The notes beneath the pieces were generated by a model that saw nothing but the letters and a program-made list of their open reading frames with translations, ran no database searches and was not told the DNA's origin. Both the position numbers and the translations under genes were made by a program. Of a stretch of DNA of 64,000 nucleotides, positions 45,490-55,091 are shown one piece after another. The DNA is from Yoonia sp. G8-12 (GTDB lineage: Bacteria; Pseudomonadota; Alphaproteobacteria; Rhodobacterales; Rhodobacteraceae), in NCBI RefSeq assembly GCF_038443675.1, contig NZ_CP151762.1:1364001-1428000 (forward strand), in the 5' to 3' direction. Each line of letters begins with the position of its first letter. Within the stretch, counting starts at the first letter, position 1.

Positions 45490-46095
45490 ATGTTTAAGAA
45501 TTTCAAATTATGCGCTTCAACTGCTGCTATTGTCCTCGTGGCAGGATGTGGCGGCGGTGGTGCAGGTGGGCCAACATACGAAGACCTCACCGATGAATTT
45601 CTGGGTCTTGCCGAACGCGCACCCGTTATAGACAGCGAAAGGTTTCTCGCTAGCGATCTGCCAGAAACGGGCGGGGCAAACTACAATGGCGTCATCGGGA
45701 TTTTTTCGAGCTCCGAAGACTTCGCACTGCTGGGCGACCTTCAAATGACCGCAAGTTTCTCAGATGATACAATTTCCGGCGGCGCCGACAGCTTTTCAAA
45801 TAGCGACGGCGAAACATATAGTGGCAGGATCCCGATCAGAAATGGCATAATCTTCCGTGACGATTTGCCTGACCTCCCGACATTTGAGGCCGATTTCGAC
45901 GGAGAACTGGTTTTTGACCCGACCGGAGATGTCATCGTGGTGAACACGGATATGATCGGTGACTTTTACGGGGATCAGTACGAATTTGTCAGTGGGATCG
46001 TGTTGGGCACTCTTTCAAGCGAAGGCGAGGTTGTAACAGTGGGAACCACAACAGATGATAGCGATGCTTTCTCGGTGTTCATCGCAGAAAGATAA
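45490..46095 (+). CDS. Lipoprotein of unknown function, downstream of prfC
   Basis: A 201-residue lipoprotein: signal MFKNFKLCASTAAIVLVAGC with lipobox VAGC, followed by GGGGAGGPT and a beta-rich domain (GANYNGVIGIFSSSEDFALL, GDLQMTASFSDDTISGGADS, YSGRIPIRNGIIFRD). The layout parallels the lipoprotein at 43127-43726. Function unknown; an outer-membrane or periplasmic location is expected. Confidence 0.65.
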   Translation: MFKNFKLCASTAAIVLVAGCGGGGAGGPTYEDLTDEFLGLAERAPVIDSERFLASDLPETGGANYNGVIGIFSSSEDFALLGDLQMTASFSDDTISGGADSFSNSDGETYSGRIPIRNGIIFRDDLPDLPTFEADFDGELVFDPTGDVIVVNTDMIGDFYGDQYEFVSGIVLGTLSSEGEVVTVGTTTDDSDAFSVFIAER

Positions 46096-46175
46096 CACCG
46101 CAACCTTATCTCAGCCGATTGCACGCGTGGCGCTATCGGTCGCTTAGCCGTCTCTCTTGATTGATATTTCTTCTG

Positions 46176-46201
46176 CCGCGGCCTTGTAGACAAGGCCGCG
46201 G
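46176..46201 (+). terminator. Perfect hairpin after the lipoprotein gene
   Basis: CCGCGGCCTTG (46176-46186) pairs perfectly with CAAGGCCGCGG (46191-46201) around TAGA. There is no T run on the plus strand side, so it could be a terminator without a U tract, or an operator, for the gene starting at 46246. Confidence 0.4.
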
Positions 46202-46245
46202 ACCAGAATACTGAACATGAGCGGTTAAGAGAGAGGCCCCGGCGC

Positions 46246-46980
46246 GTGGACAAGCCAACCCAAACATTTCCCGGCGGCATCACAAGCCTGATCCCCCAAT
46301 ACCAAAAACGGCGCGCGCTTTTGACGGGTGCGGACCTTCCCCCATTGGACGTGGATTTCGCCCCGCTCAAGGCCACACCCCTGCCCCCGCAGGAACTCCC
46401 CCGCCCCGAGGGGCTGACCCGTGTCGAGAAAAAGCGCCATATGCTGCTGGGTGAATTGGCGGGCCATAGTGAACTGGCACTACTGCACGGGATGCTCATT
46501 TCCCATCTGCGCAAACACACGTACCCCGATGGCGCACCCGCCTTGTTTTTGCGGCTCTGGGACGAAGAACAGGCCTGGCTGCTTGCCAGTCTTCCCACCC
46601 GCTGGCTCATCTCTGCGGTCATTACCTTTGCCGAACACGGGCCGACCGAGGCTGACCGCAATCTGGCGGCGCGGATGAACATGCTGTTTTCGCTGATGAA
46701 AATCTACGAAGCCGAGCGTGCATTTTCGGGCAAAGCCCCACAAACCCCGTTCCGCATCCAAGATCGCAACAAATCGCCACTTCCCATGGGCATGAAAGAT
46801 TTTTCGGTCCTGCAGGGCGATCTAGAGGCTAATTTGCTGGCCCCGCTCTGGCGCGATGCAGAACACGCACCGGCCACCGGCCACCTCACACGGCATTTGC
46901 TGGAGATACTGAATACCGACGATGGCACTGTCTTTCGGCGCTTTGCCCTGATGCGTGAAAAGGCCGCCAAGGCCCCCTGA
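46246..46980 (+). CDS. Conserved hypothetical protein
   Basis: A 244-residue protein starting at GTG 46246 with AGAGAGG upstream. It is rich in Leu, Pro, Arg and His and predicted mainly helical (TRVEKKRHMLLGELAGHSEL, ALFLRLWDEEQAWLLASLPT, HLTRHLLEILNTDDGTVFRR). I do not recognise a characterised family. It lies before the DEAD-box helicase gene with a 148-bp spacer. Confidence 0.7.
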   Translation: MDKPTQTFPGGITSLIPQYQKRRALLTGADLPPLDVDFAPLKATPLPPQELPRPEGLTRVEKKRHMLLGELAGHSELALLHGMLISHLRKHTYPDGAPALFLRLWDEEQAWLLASLPTRWLISAVITFAEHGPTEADRNLAARMNMLFSLMKIYEAERAFSGKAPQTPFRIQDRNKSPLPMGMKDFSVLQGDLEANLLAPLWRDAEHAPATGHLTRHLLEILNTDDGTVFRRFALMREKAAKAP

Positions 46981-47128
46981 ATGCGGGGGCATTTGTGCGC
47001 TCAGCTTGACGGTAAGCGGCATTTCCGCTATCGCACGGATACGGCCTGCAAGGGCCTACGACGCGGGACGCTCGGAAAAATGCGTCCTTTCACAACATGC
47101 GGACCGAAACCGCATACATAGGACGTAT

Positions 47129-48601
<1,473 letters not shown>

Positions 48602-48602
48602 C

Positions 48603-48631
48603 GGAGTCGGGGTAAACCCCGACCTACTTTT
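48603..48631 (+). repeat. Palindromic element at the helicase 3' end
   Basis: GGAGTCGGGGTAAACCCCGACCTACTTTTG contains the perfect hairpin GTCGGGG-TAAA-CCCCGAC and a short T run. It matches the element at 48866-48894 in opposite orientation. Confidence 0.7.
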
Positions 48632-48865
48632 GTAGAGCAAGGCCAACAAAGCGCCATAAACGTATCAGTTTCACAGGAATTGGCTGCTATTCCGCGAGTG
48701 TGGATGACAGTGGTCCCAACACGCCAATATGTTTTAGCCTACTGGTACTCGTAACCCAAACTTAGCGATGTCTTGGCAAAGTTTGGCAACTCCGCAGGAG
48801 TTATTCCAACTTGTCCACGCTATTCGAGGCTGCCATGAGCAGACCGGCGGCGCGACATCTGGACA

Positions 48866-48894
48866 GTAAGTAGGTCGGGGTTCACCCCGACCCC
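48866..48894 (-). repeat. Palindromic element at the rnj 3' end
   Basis: On the minus strand it reads GGGGTCGGGGTGAACCCC then GACCTACTTACT. The match with 48603-48631 covers GTCGGGGT.AACCCCGACC and TACTT. It contains a hairpin GTCGGGG/CCCCGAC and lies directly after the rnj stop. Confidence 0.7.
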
Positions 48895-48899
48895 ACCGA

Positions 48900-50564
48900 T
48901 CACCCCAACCGCGACACAATCACCGTCACCTCAGGCTTCTTGCCAATCTCGCCTTGGGCGGACTTCCGTGCAATCGTCTTGAGCTCTTTTTCCAGCTTTA
49001 CATCATCGCGCAGCGTTTTGGCGTTGGCGCGGTTCACGAACTGACTCAGGTCTTCTTCGACAACATCAACGAGCGCGGCATTGTTGCGCCCTGTTTCGGC
49101 CAACCCCATGATTTCGACCCAAGGATCGCCCAAAGGTTCGTCATTTTCGTCAATGATCAGCGTGACGATCAGATGCCCGTTCATTGCCATGCGGATACGG
49201 TCGCGCACGATGCCGTCCATCGCGCCCACTTGCACGGTGCCATCCAGATATGTGCGGCCTGTGTCGATATACTCGGCCACGGTCGGTTGATTGCCTGACA
49301 GGTCGATCATCATCCCGTTCACCGCCACGATCCCCGACAGCCCGCTTTCGGCGCCAAGCTTTACATGCTCGCGCAGGTGGCGGTGTTCGCCGTGCATCGG
49401 GATCAGGGTTTGGGGTTTGGTAATCTGGTGCAAACGCGCCAGATCAGGGCGGTTGGCGTGGCCGGAGACGTGGTATTTACCGCCCGCGTCGTCGATCACG
49501 TCAACGCCCAGTTCGGACAATTGGTTCATGATCCGGATCACACCGCGTTCGTTCCCGGGGATGGTTTTTGAGGAAAACAGGAACGTATCCCCGTCCTTCA
49601 GCTTGATCCCCATATAGTTGCCCTGCGCCAGTTGCGCGCTGGCCGCGCGGCGTTCGCCTTGGCTGCCAGTGACCAACAACATCACGTTCTCACGCGGCAT
49701 TTGCAGCGCGTCTTCGGGCGACACGACAGGCGGGAACCCCTTGAGGATCCCCACTTCTGTTGCCGCTTCCACCATGCGCCGCATCGCGCGGCCCAAAAGC
49801 ACGACCGAACGGTCGGCCTTTTGTGCTGCAATCGCCAGCGTTTTCAGACGCGCGATGTTCGAGGCAAAGGTGGTCGCGACAACCATCCCTTTTGCCTCTT
49901 TCATCATGTCGGCAATCGCGTCCCCGATCGAGGACTCGGACCGCCCCGGATCACGCGAAAACACGTTTGTGCTGTCACAGATCAGCGCCTTGACGCCGTC
50001 CTTTGACACTTCTTCCCAAAGCGCTTCGTTCCACGGATCACCCACAACAGGGTTTTCGTCAATTTTGAAATCGCCCGAGTGCAAAACACGGCCTTCCGGC
50101 GTGTCGATCAAAAGACCGGCACTTTCGGGGATCGAGTGGCTGATCGGCAGGTAGGACACCGTCAACGGTCCACACTTGATCATCTCGGGGTAGACACCCA
50201 CGACCTTTACCACTGATTCAGGATGCCCGTGTTCATCCAGCTTGCGCCGCGCGATATTGGCCGTGAAAGGGCGTGCGTAGACAGGCGCGCCCAACTGCTC
50301 CCAATAATGCCCGATGGCGCCGACGTGGTCTTCGTGCGCGTGGGTGATGAAGATCCCTTCGATCTGCGCTTTGCGTGCCTTGAGCCAAGCGATATCGGGC
50401 AGGATCAGATCGACCCCCGGTGTTCCGTCCATATCAGGAAAGGTCACGCCCAGATCAACAACGATCAACCGCTCTTTGCCCGGCTTGCCATACCCGTAGA
50501 CATAGGCGTTCATGCCGATTTCACCGGCACCTCCGAGGGGTAGATAGATCAGGCGGTCGCTCAT
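48900..50564 (-). CDS. rnj: Ribonuclease J
   Basis: A 554-residue metallo-beta-lactamase/beta-CASP nuclease. The zinc site appears as HAHEDHVGAIGHYW (HxHxDH), further LHSGDFKIDE and the beta-CASP region LVTGSQGERRA and HVSGHANRPDLARLHQITKP. RNase J combines 5'-3' exo- and endoribonuclease activity in mRNA turnover and rRNA maturation. It is the last gene in the nuo-birA-coaX-rnj run and overlaps coaX by 4 bp. Confidence 0.95.
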   Translation of the reverse strand: MSDRLIYLPLGGAGEIGMNAYVYGYGKPGKERLIVVDLGVTFPDMDGTPGVDLILPDIAWLKARKAQIEGIFITHAHEDHVGAIGHYWEQLGAPVYARPFTANIARRKLDEHGHPESVVKVVGVYPEMIKCGPLTVSYLPISHSIPESAGLLIDTPEGRVLHSGDFKIDENPVVGDPWNEALWEEVSKDGVKALICDSTNVFSRDPGRSESSIGDAIADMMKEAKGMVVATTFASNIARLKTLAIAAQKADRSVVLLGRAMRRMVEAATEVGILKGFPPVVSPEDALQMPRENVMLLVTGSQGERRAASAQLAQGNYMGIKLKDGDTFLFSSKTIPGNERGVIRIMNQLSELGVDVIDDAGGKYHVSGHANRPDLARLHQITKPQTLIPMHGEHRHLREHVKLGAESGLSGIVAVNGMMIDLSGNQPTVAEYIDTGRTYLDGTVQVGAMDGIVRDRIRMAMNGHLIVTLIIDENDEPLGDPWVEIMGLAETGRNNAALVDVVEEDLSQFVNRANAKTLRDDVKLEKELKTIARKSAQGEIGKKPEVTVIVSRLG

Positions 50565-51334
50565 GCGTTGTCCTTATTGTGTTTATGGATGACGGTCAGT
50601 CCGTGCATCGTCAGATCGTCTTCGAACGCGTCAAACAGGGCTTCTGCCTGTTGGAACAATGGGGCCAAACCACCCGTGGCGATGACCTGCATCGGCACAT
50701 CACGTTCTGCTTTGATCCGCGCGCATATCTCACGCACCAGCCCGATGTAACCCCAAAAGACGCCTGATTGCATACAGGCCACAGTATTGGTGCCAATCAC
50801 GCGCTGCGGTTGGGTAATATCCACATGGGGCAGCGCTGCTGCGGCGTTGTGCAGCGCCTCAAGCGACAGGTTCACACCCGGTGCGATCACGCCGCCAATA
50901 TAGGCGCCATCTTCGGCAACCACATCAAAGGTCGTCGCGGTGCCAAAATCCACGACAATCAGATTGCCCCCATGCCGGTCAAAGGCCCCTGCCGTATTCA
51001 CCAAACGGTCCGGCCCCACTTGTGTGCCCGCATCCACGCGCGGTGCTGTCGGCAACAAACAATCGGGCTTACCCACCACAAGCGGGCGGCAATTATAATA
51101 CCGGTCCGCAAAGACCCGCAGGTTGAACACAACACGCGGCACGGTGGAGCTGACGATCACTTCGTCGATCATCACATCGACGTTCTGAAACCGCATCAGC
51201 GTGGACAGCCAGACATAATACTGATCCGCCGTGCGCTGCCATTCGGTGCTGGTGCGCCATGTGGCAATGAAATCGATGCCGTCCCAAATGGAAAACACCG
51301 TATTGGTGTTGCCGCAATCAATCGCGAGAAGCAT
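50561..51334 (-). CDS. coaX: Type III pantothenate kinase
   Basis: A 257-residue CoaX. Motifs of the ASKHA kinase fold are LLAIDCGNTNTVFSIW at the N-terminus, VDFGTATTFDVV in the middle and VIATGGLAPLF near the C-terminus. It phosphorylates pantothenate in the first step of CoA synthesis, using a monovalent cation and not inhibited by CoA. Placed between birA and rnj. Confidence 0.95.
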   Translation of the reverse strand: MLLAIDCGNTNTVFSIWDGIDFIATWRTSTEWQRTADQYYVWLSTLMRFQNVDVMIDEVIVSSTVPRVVFNLRVFADRYYNCRPLVVGKPDCLLPTAPRVDAGTQVGPDRLVNTAGAFDRHGGNLIVVDFGTATTFDVVAEDGAYIGGVIAPGVNLSLEALHNAAAALPHVDITQPQRVIGTNTVACMQSGVFWGYIGLVREICARIKAERDVPMQVIATGGLAPLFQQAEALFDAFEDDLTMHGLTVIHKHNKDNA

Positions 51335-51349
51335 AGGCCCGCCTCCTTT

Positions 51350-52111
51350 TCAGAAAAATACGTCAGCCGCCGATATTGCACGCGGCCCGGTGCCTGTGAT
51401 CAGCACAAGGTTGCCGTCATGGTCGATGCTGTCGAAAGTACCGGTGACGTCTTCGCGGCCTGTGCGCGCGGTAATCACCTCGCCCAGTCGCGCGGCCTTG
51501 GACAACCAATCCTCGCGGATCCGGTCAAAGCCAAGGCGCGCCAGCTTGGCCTCTTGCGTGGCGTAGGCATCTGCGAGGGTTGATAGAAAATCTTTGGGCG
51601 ATACATCCTCGCCGCCAGCCGCGAGCAAACTCGTTGGCGCGAAATTGGCGTCATCCACGCCGTCGGGTATATGCCGCAGGTTCACACCAATCCCGATCGA
51701 CAACCAGTCAACGTAAGGCCCCTGCCCGCTGCTTTCCAGCAAGATACCCGCCACCTTGCCGCCTGACAGCAACACGTCGTTAGGCCATTTCAATGCAAGT
51801 TCATCAGCCGAGATATAGATCGCCAGCGCCTGATAAAGCGCGTTGGCCGCCAAGAAGGACCGCTTTGCAGCCTCTGCCGCAGTCGCCTCGGGACGAAAGA
51901 TCAGCGTGGCGTTCAGGTTGCCTTCGGGCACCACCCATTTGCGCCCGCGCCTGCCGCGCGCCGCTGTCTGCGTCGTGGCCATGATCCATGTGGGGCGCTC
52001 GATATCACGCGCACGCCGGGCAGCCTCGGCCATTGTGCTGTCAACAGTATCCAGCACGACGCGGGCGTAACCCTCGGGCCACGGCCCATGCCCTGATGGG
52101 TTAGTTGACAA
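51350..52111 (-). CDS. birA: Biotin-[acetyl-CoA-carboxylase] ligase
   Basis: A BirA-type ligase without a DNA-binding domain (about 253 residues). The catalytic signature is TAARGRRGRKWVVPEGNLN, followed by LALKWPNDVLLSGGKVAGIL and DWLSIGIGVNL. It attaches biotin to the AccB carrier. The start is uncertain: a TTG at 52111 overlaps the nuoN stop by 11 bp and gives a normal length; an ATG at 52150 would overlap nuoN by 50 bp. The lack of an HTH domain means it cannot be a repressor like E. coli BirA. Confidence 0.85.
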   Translation of the reverse strand: MSTNPSGHGPWPEGYARVVLDTVDSTMAEAARRARDIERPTWIMATTQTAARGRRGRKWVVPEGNLNATLIFRPEATAAEAAKRSFLAANALYQALAIYISADELALKWPNDVLLSGGKVAGILLESSGQGPYVDWLSIGIGVNLRHIPDGVDDANFAPTSLLAAGGEDVSPKDFLSTLADAYATQEAKLARLGFDRIREDWLSKAARLGEVITARTGREDVTGTFDSIDHDGNLVLITGTGPRAISAADVFF

Positions 52112-53537
52112 GCGTCGCCGCCGCAGCCGCTGCAATGGGTTCAATCCCAAACAGGTTCACGACGCCCAACAGCATCACCGCAGCAGAGCCCATCAGGAAC
52201 GCCCAAAGCACCGGGTTGATCTTACCGTCGAGCTGCTCGCCCTCTTCACCAAAGTACATGAAGTAAACGATACGGATATAATAGAACGCACCGATCACGG
52301 ATGCGACCACACCGGCCACAGCCAGCCACGCCAAGCCACCATCGTACGCCGCGCGCAGCACGTAGAACTTGCCAAAGAAACCCACCATCGGCGGCACACC
52401 TGCAAGGCTGAACAGCAGCACCAGCATGGCCAATGCGCGCAACGGTTGGCGCTTGGAATACATCTTGAGGCTTTCGATGTTTGTCACGGGCCGGCCATCA
52501 CGCTCCATCGACAGGATGAAGGCAAAGGTGCCAACGTTCATTGTCACATAGATTGCCATGTAGATCAGCATCGCCTGCACACCAAACGCGGTGCCGGCGG
52601 CCAGACCCATCAGTGCAAAACCCATATGCGCAATGGACGAATAGGCCATCAGGCGTTTGATGTCTTTCTGGCCAATCGCGGCAATCGCGCCAAGGAACAT
52701 GGACACGACCGACAGGAACGCGACGATCTGCTGCCAGTCGCCCACGATACCGCCGAAGGCGTCATGCACAACGCGCGCGAAGAGCGCCATCGCGGCCACT
52801 TTCGGGGCTGTGGCGAAGAAGGCAGTGACCGGCGTGGGCGAGCCTTCGTAGACATCCGGTGTCCACATGTGGAACGGGGCGGCGGACACCTTGAACGCGA
52901 AACCGGCGATCAAAAAGACCAGACCGAACAGCAGGCCCAAGGACGGATCATTTGCCGTAGCTTCGATGATACCGGCAAAGAGTGTCGTACCTGCAAAGCC
53001 GTAGGTCAGCGACGCGCCATAAAGCAGCAAGCCCGAGGAAAGCGCACCAAGAACAAAGTACTTCAGGCCCGCTTCGGTGGATTTCACGCTATCACGGCGC
53101 AGCGATGCCACGACATAAAGCGCCAGCGACTGCAATTCGAGGCCCATATAAAGCGCCATCAGATCACCAGCCGACACCATGACCATCATGCCGACCACGG
53201 CCAGCGCCACAAGGATCGGATATTCGAACCGGAGCAATCCCCGTTTTTGCATATAGCTTTCGGACATCAACAGGACCGCCGCAGCCGACAAAAGGATGAC
53301 GACCTTGGCGAACCGCGCAAAGCCATCGTCAACAAACATGCCGCCAAAGGCAATGTTGGTGCCCTGCCCGTTGATCCCGATCCAGACCGCCAGCAGCACA
53401 AACAGGCCCGATGTCGCCCATGTCAAAAGCGGCGCCATGCCGTCTTTGGTGGTGTAAACCGCAGCCAGCAATGCGCCCATGGCGAAAACCGCCAGCACAA
53501 TTTCGGGCATCAGGATTTGGATATCAGCGCCAATCAT
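52101..53537 (-). CDS. nuoN: NADH-quinone oxidoreductase subunit N
   Basis: A 478-residue antiporter-like subunit with about 14 helices. Key features are YMGLELQSLALYVVASL (conserved Glu), DIKRLMAYSSIAHMGFALMG with the TM7 Lys/His pattern, and GVPPMVGFFGKFYVLRAA. In complex I it is one of three proton-translocating subunits. It lies after nuoM with a 12-bp gap. Confidence 0.97.
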   Translation of the reverse strand: MIGADIQILMPEIVLAVFAMGALLAAVYTTKDGMAPLLTWATSGLFVLLAVWIGINGQGTNIAFGGMFVDDGFARFAKVVILLSAAAVLLMSESYMQKRGLLRFEYPILVALAVVGMMVMVSAGDLMALYMGLELQSLALYVVASLRRDSVKSTEAGLKYFVLGALSSGLLLYGASLTYGFAGTTLFAGIIEATANDPSLGLLFGLVFLIAGFAFKVSAAPFHMWTPDVYEGSPTPVTAFFATAPKVAAMALFARVVHDAFGGIVGDWQQIVAFLSVVSMFLGAIAAIGQKDIKRLMAYSSIAHMGFALMGLAAGTAFGVQAMLIYMAIYVTMNVGTFAFILSMERDGRPVTNIESLKMYSKRQPLRALAMLVLLFSLAGVPPMVGFFGKFYVLRAAYDGGLAWLAVAGVVASVIGAFYYIRIVYFMYFGEEGEQLDGKINPVLWAFLMGSAAVMLLGVVNLFGIEPIAAAAAATLVN

Positions 53538-53549
53538 AACGGGCTTTCC

Positions 53550-55091
53550 TTAATTCGAAGCAAACTGCGTGGCGGCCTCAAAGGTCGCCAGAGCAGTGTC
53601 ATAGTTGTCGACCAGCGCAGACACGCTTGGGCCGATAATGTCGAGAACAAGTGCGGGATAGACCCCCAACAGCAGGGTCATCGCGACCAATGGCGCAAAA
53701 ATCACCCGCTCGCGCGTGCCCATGTCTGTGATGGTTTTCAGGCTTTCCTTGATCAGATCGCCGAACACGACACGGCGGTAAAGCCACAGCGCATAAGCCG
53801 CCGAAAAGATAACACCGGATGTCGCGAAAAGCGCGATCCATGTGTTCACCTGGAAGATGCCCATCAGAACAAGGAATTCACCGATAAAGCCCGACGTCCC
53901 CGGCAGGCCCACATTGGCCATCGTGAAGAACATGAATATCAGCGCATAGGCGGGCATCCGGTTAACGAGGCCGCCATAGGCGTCAATCTCGCGCGTGTGC
54001 ATCCGGTCATAGATCACACCGACACACAGAAACAGCGCGCCAGAGATAAAGCCGTGGCTGATCATCTGGAAAATCGCACCGTCAATGCCCTGCTGGTTGA
54101 CCGAAAAGACGCCCATCGTGACGTACCCCATGTGGGCGACGGATGAATAGGCAATCAGCTTTTTCATGTCGTCCTGCACCAGTGCCACCAACGATGTGTA
54201 GACAATCGCAATGGCCGACAGCGTCAGAACCAGCGGTGCCATCACCTCGGACCCGACAGGGAACATTGGCAGGCTGAACCGCAAGAAACCGTAGCCGCCC
54301 ATCTTCAACAGGATCGCCGCCAGCACCACAGACCCCGCCGTCGGGGCCTGCACGTGAGCATCCGGCAACCACGTATGCACCGGCCACATCGGCATCTTGA
54401 CCGCAAAGCTGGCAAAGAACGCGAGCCAGAGCAGCGTTTGCATCCCGCCGATGATCTGCACACCAAGGATGCTGAAATTCTCGGTCTCGAAGGTGAAGGC
54501 CATCAATGTCGGAATATCCGTCGTCCCCGCGGCCGAGAACATGGCAACCATCGCCACCAGCATCAGCACAGAGCCAAGGAAGGTGTAGAGGAAGAACTTG
54601 AAGGACGCATAAATCCGGTTCTTGCCGCCCCAGATCCCGATAATCAGGAACATCGGGATCAGACCGGCCTCGAAGAACAGGTAGAACAGCACCAGATCAA
54701 GCGCGAGAAACACACCAAGCATCAGCGTTTCCAGCACAAGGAAAGCGATCATGTATTCCTTGACGCGGGTTTCCACATTCCAACACGCGGCAATCACCAG
54801 CGGCATCAGGAAGGTAGTCAACATCACGAACAGGATCGAAATGCCATCAACACCCATCTTGTATTGCAGACCCAATAGCCAGTCGCGGCTCTCGACCATC
54901 TGGAAACCGGTATTCGCGGAATCAAAGTTCGTCAGAATAAACAGCGAGCAGATAAAGGTCACAACGGTCGTGACCAGCGCCACCCATTTTGCGTTGCGCT
55001 GTGCGTCCGCATCATCACCGCGCAGGAAAAGCGCCAGAATGACAGCCCCCAAAAGCGGCAGGAACGTTGTGAGTGAGAGAATATTGCCCAT
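53550..55091 (-). CDS. nuoM: NADH-quinone oxidoreductase subunit M
   Basis: A 513-residue antiporter-like subunit with YLFFEAGLIPMFLIIGIWGG, HTWLPDAHVQAPTAGSVVLA and DDMKKLIAYSSVAHMGYVTM, which contain the conserved Glu, His and Lys of the proton channel. The start overlaps the nuoL stop by one base (TAATG), so the two are coupled. Confidence 0.97.
   Translation of the reverse strand: MGNILSLTTFLPLLGAVILALFLRGDDADAQRNAKWVALVTTVVTFICSLFILTNFDSANTGFQMVESRDWLLGLQYKMGVDGISILFVMLTTFLMPLVIAACWNVETRVKEYMIAFLVLETLMLGVFLALDLVLFYLFFEAGLIPMFLIIGIWGGKNRIYASFKFFLYTFLGSVLMLVAMVAMFSAAGTTDIPTLMAFTFETENFSILGVQIIGGMQTLLWLAFFASFAVKMPMWPVHTWLPDAHVQAPTAGSVVLAAILLKMGGYGFLRFSLPMFPVGSEVMAPLVLTLSAIAIVYTSLVALVQDDMKKLIAYSSVAHMGYVTMGVFSVNQQGIDGAIFQMISHGFISGALFLCVGVIYDRMHTREIDAYGGLVNRMPAYALIFMFFTMANVGLPGTSGFIGEFLVLMGIFQVNTWIALFATSGVIFSAAYALWLYRRVVFGDLIKESLKTITDMGTRERVIFAPLVAMTLLLGVYPALVLDIIGPSVSALVDNYDTALATFEAATQFASN

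Larger units (their letters stand above)
48602..48899. other. Spacer between convergent helicase and rnj genes
   Basis: 298 bp without a gene, bounded by the inverted pair of palindromic elements (48603-48631 and 48866-48894). No ribosome-binding site or coding pattern stands out between them. Confidence 0.65.

Noticed and set aside
52446..54146. 566-codon open frame opposite nuoN/nuoM
   Set aside because: Antisense shadow of genuine nuo genes (very rich in His, Gln, Arg); no independent support.
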